The notes under the pieces were generated by a model. It was not told the DNA's origin and did not search any database. It was given only the letters and a program-made list of their open reading frames with translations. Of a stretch of 64,000 bases of DNA, positions 63,001 to 64,000 are shown in pieces. A program made the translations under genes and the position numbers. Numbering within the stretch: position 1 is the stretch's first letter; each line of letters begins with the position of its first letter. Origin of the DNA: Stercorarius parasiticus (taxonomy: Eukaryota; Chordata; Aves; Charadriiformes; Stercorariidae); assembly GCA_013396915.1 (NCBI GenBank), contig VWZL01001366.1, forward strand, positions 186,001 to 250,000, read 5' to 3'.

Positions 63001-63190
63001 CTACTATGTAGTGGACAATACTACAGGTTGGTGGTAGGATTTCCTGTAGTTGCTTGATGTGCCAGAGAAACTGTGTTCCCCTTTTTCCAAGGACAGAGTG
63101 TGGGAAACATCTATGTACTAAAAGTATTAGGATATGTGGTCATTTCGGTCTTTTAGAAAATAATTTAGATTGGAGGAAACTGTCTGTTAA
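57061..63190. other. Noncoding stretch
   Basis: No gene is recognised. A T-rich/C-rich simple stretch lies at about 58165-58198 and a T-run at 58242-58253. The overlapping frames at 59304-59651 (minus, 115 codons) and 59488-59781 (plus, 97 codons) carry no domain. A complex, non-repetitive block at about 59960-60200, with ACATTCC and several CpGs, has the look of a regulatory element. Confidence 0.5.
58680..58720. repeat. Fold-back element: FOX-like arms around an AP-1 site
   Basis: GGTAAATATTGATT at 58680-58693 pairs with GATTAATATTTACC at 58707-58720. The two differences both allow G-T pairing, so the 14-bp stem would be continuous in RNA. Each arm carries GTAAATA, a forkhead-type core, and the loop begins with TGAGTCA (58693-58699), a consensus AP-1 site. 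It could be a composite enhancer core or the stem of a small hairpin transcript. Confidence 0.55.
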
Positions 63191-63194
63191 ATGT

Positions 63195-63365
63195 AGGGCC
63201 AGCTTATACTAGGTTGCCCAGGGCCTTCTCAAAATGAGGCCATGGAATATCCATCCTTGGAGATGTTCAGACGTCTTCAGCAACTTGTTCCTATGTGCAA
63301 CATCCGTCATTACAAAAACTTTTTCCTAGTTGGAACTTATATCAGTAGCTTATCTCTGTGCATCT
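63195..63365 (-). repeat. CR1 LINE fragment, antisense, diverged
   Basis: The plus strand reads as the reverse complement of a CR1 3' region: GGGCCAGCTTATACTAGGTT near 63197-63216, GCCCAGGGCCTT near 63218-63229, TCCTTGGAGATGTTCAGAC near 63254-63272, CAACTTGTTCC near 63281-63291, and the ACAAAAACTTTTTCCTAGTTGGAACT block near 63313-63338. The terminal 3' part is missing on the low-coordinate side, and the copy has small insertions. It points to the minus strand. Confidence 0.8.
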
Positions 63366-64000
63366 TCAAGAAGAAACTGACTTGGTAGTCTATGTATTAT
63401 CATTAGATACCTTTGCACAAATGAGTTTTGTTAGCAGGGACTGAGAACTTTGAAATGATATCTAGGTTCTTGCAGCTGGGACGAAAGATGAAGATATTGA
63501 GAGAAAATGTAGAAATAAGAAAGCATTTCTTGAACTTCTGTAGCTCAGACAATCTGTGACTTCTTTTTATATGCTATAAATTGATAAATGTGAATACAGA
63601 TACACACAGCAAGTGTGTGTATCTTGTTCCAAGACCCTGATGTGGAGTACGTGATTTTGAGATTAATTGCAAAGCTTTTGGGACATTGTGGAATGACATG
63701 TTGTTTTTCTTCACATAACAGCACCCTTTGCCTTTTTTTTAGAGCTTTATAACCTCTTTTGGGAATCATGACACAGCAGTTGAGAGAAGTTGGTCAGGGG
63801 ATATTCATGGGCATTGGAATGTCTGTCTGGTCTGAATGCCACAAAGTCCTCCTAAAATAAGTCTGTGTTCAGTTCCATGAAACACCAGCATAAAACTTAG
63901 TTTTGATATTATTTGTATCCATAAAAACTTGAATCGTGTTTTTAGGATTATTTTTATATATTATTATTGTTATTATAATGTTATTAAAAACTGTAAGAGC
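63366..64000. other. Noncoding stretch to the window end
   Basis: No gene is recognised. The minus-strand open frame at 63545-63769 (74 codons, basic at its N-terminus) has no recognisable domain. The last 45 bases are ATT/TTA-rich simple sequence. Confidence 0.5.

Noticed and set aside
1..64000. tRNA, rRNA, snRNA, well-known microRNAs and CRISPR arrays
   Set aside because: Looked for tRNA B-box words, U6 and 5S starts, and the mature sequences of several well-known conserved microRNAs. None was found, and CRISPR is not expected in vertebrate DNA.

Overview
The window is vertebrate nuclear DNA, almost certainly from a bird. The best host evidence is a CR1 LINE 3' end at about 35473-35729, with the avian-style terminal region (a GGTTGGACTA-like block followed by a GATCTTTAAAGG-like block). 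Three further CR1 pieces are present, and interspersed repeats are otherwise sparse, as in birds. I found no intact protein-coding gene. The open reading frames of 60-146 codons are scattered over both strands, overlap each other and match no family I recognise, except where they lie inside decayed transposons. The window is best read as a gene desert or the inside of a very long intron. It has one 17-base assembly gap (4469-4485).

Layout. 1-4468: noncoding, with a CpG-bearing patch (about 1130-1520), two TG-type microsatellites and a G-quadruplex-prone tract. 4486-12800: AT-rich noncoding DNA with a perfect 18-bp palindrome, a short inverted repeat with SOX-like ends, a stretch that looks like an enhancer (7560-8340), and a weak candidate 87-bp exon (8629-8715). 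12800-13225: an old antisense CR1. 20370-21200: a CpG-rich patch just downstream of an RFX X-box palindrome. 30950-32660: a decayed Ty3/Gypsy-type pol on the minus strand, with RNase H, integrase zinc-finger, DDE core and integrase C-terminal parts still readable. 35473-35729: an avian CR1 with an internal deletion. 38640-39280: an old sense CR1 with the end of its ORF2. 39280-55850: apparently empty noncoding DNA with a TAAT cluster at 53923-53965. 55850-57060: a decayed piggyBac transposase on the minus strand. 58680-58720: a fold-back element with FOX-like arms around an AP-1 site. 63195-63365: an antisense CR1 fragment.

No working pathway is encoded. The most notable content is the pair of dead coding elements, one Ty3/Gypsy LTR-type and one piggyBac DNA transposon. 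Both classes are, to my knowledge, scarce in bird genomes. Both were recognised by reading through frameshifts and stops by eye, so domain edges are approximate. No similarity search was available, and the species and locus could not be named.
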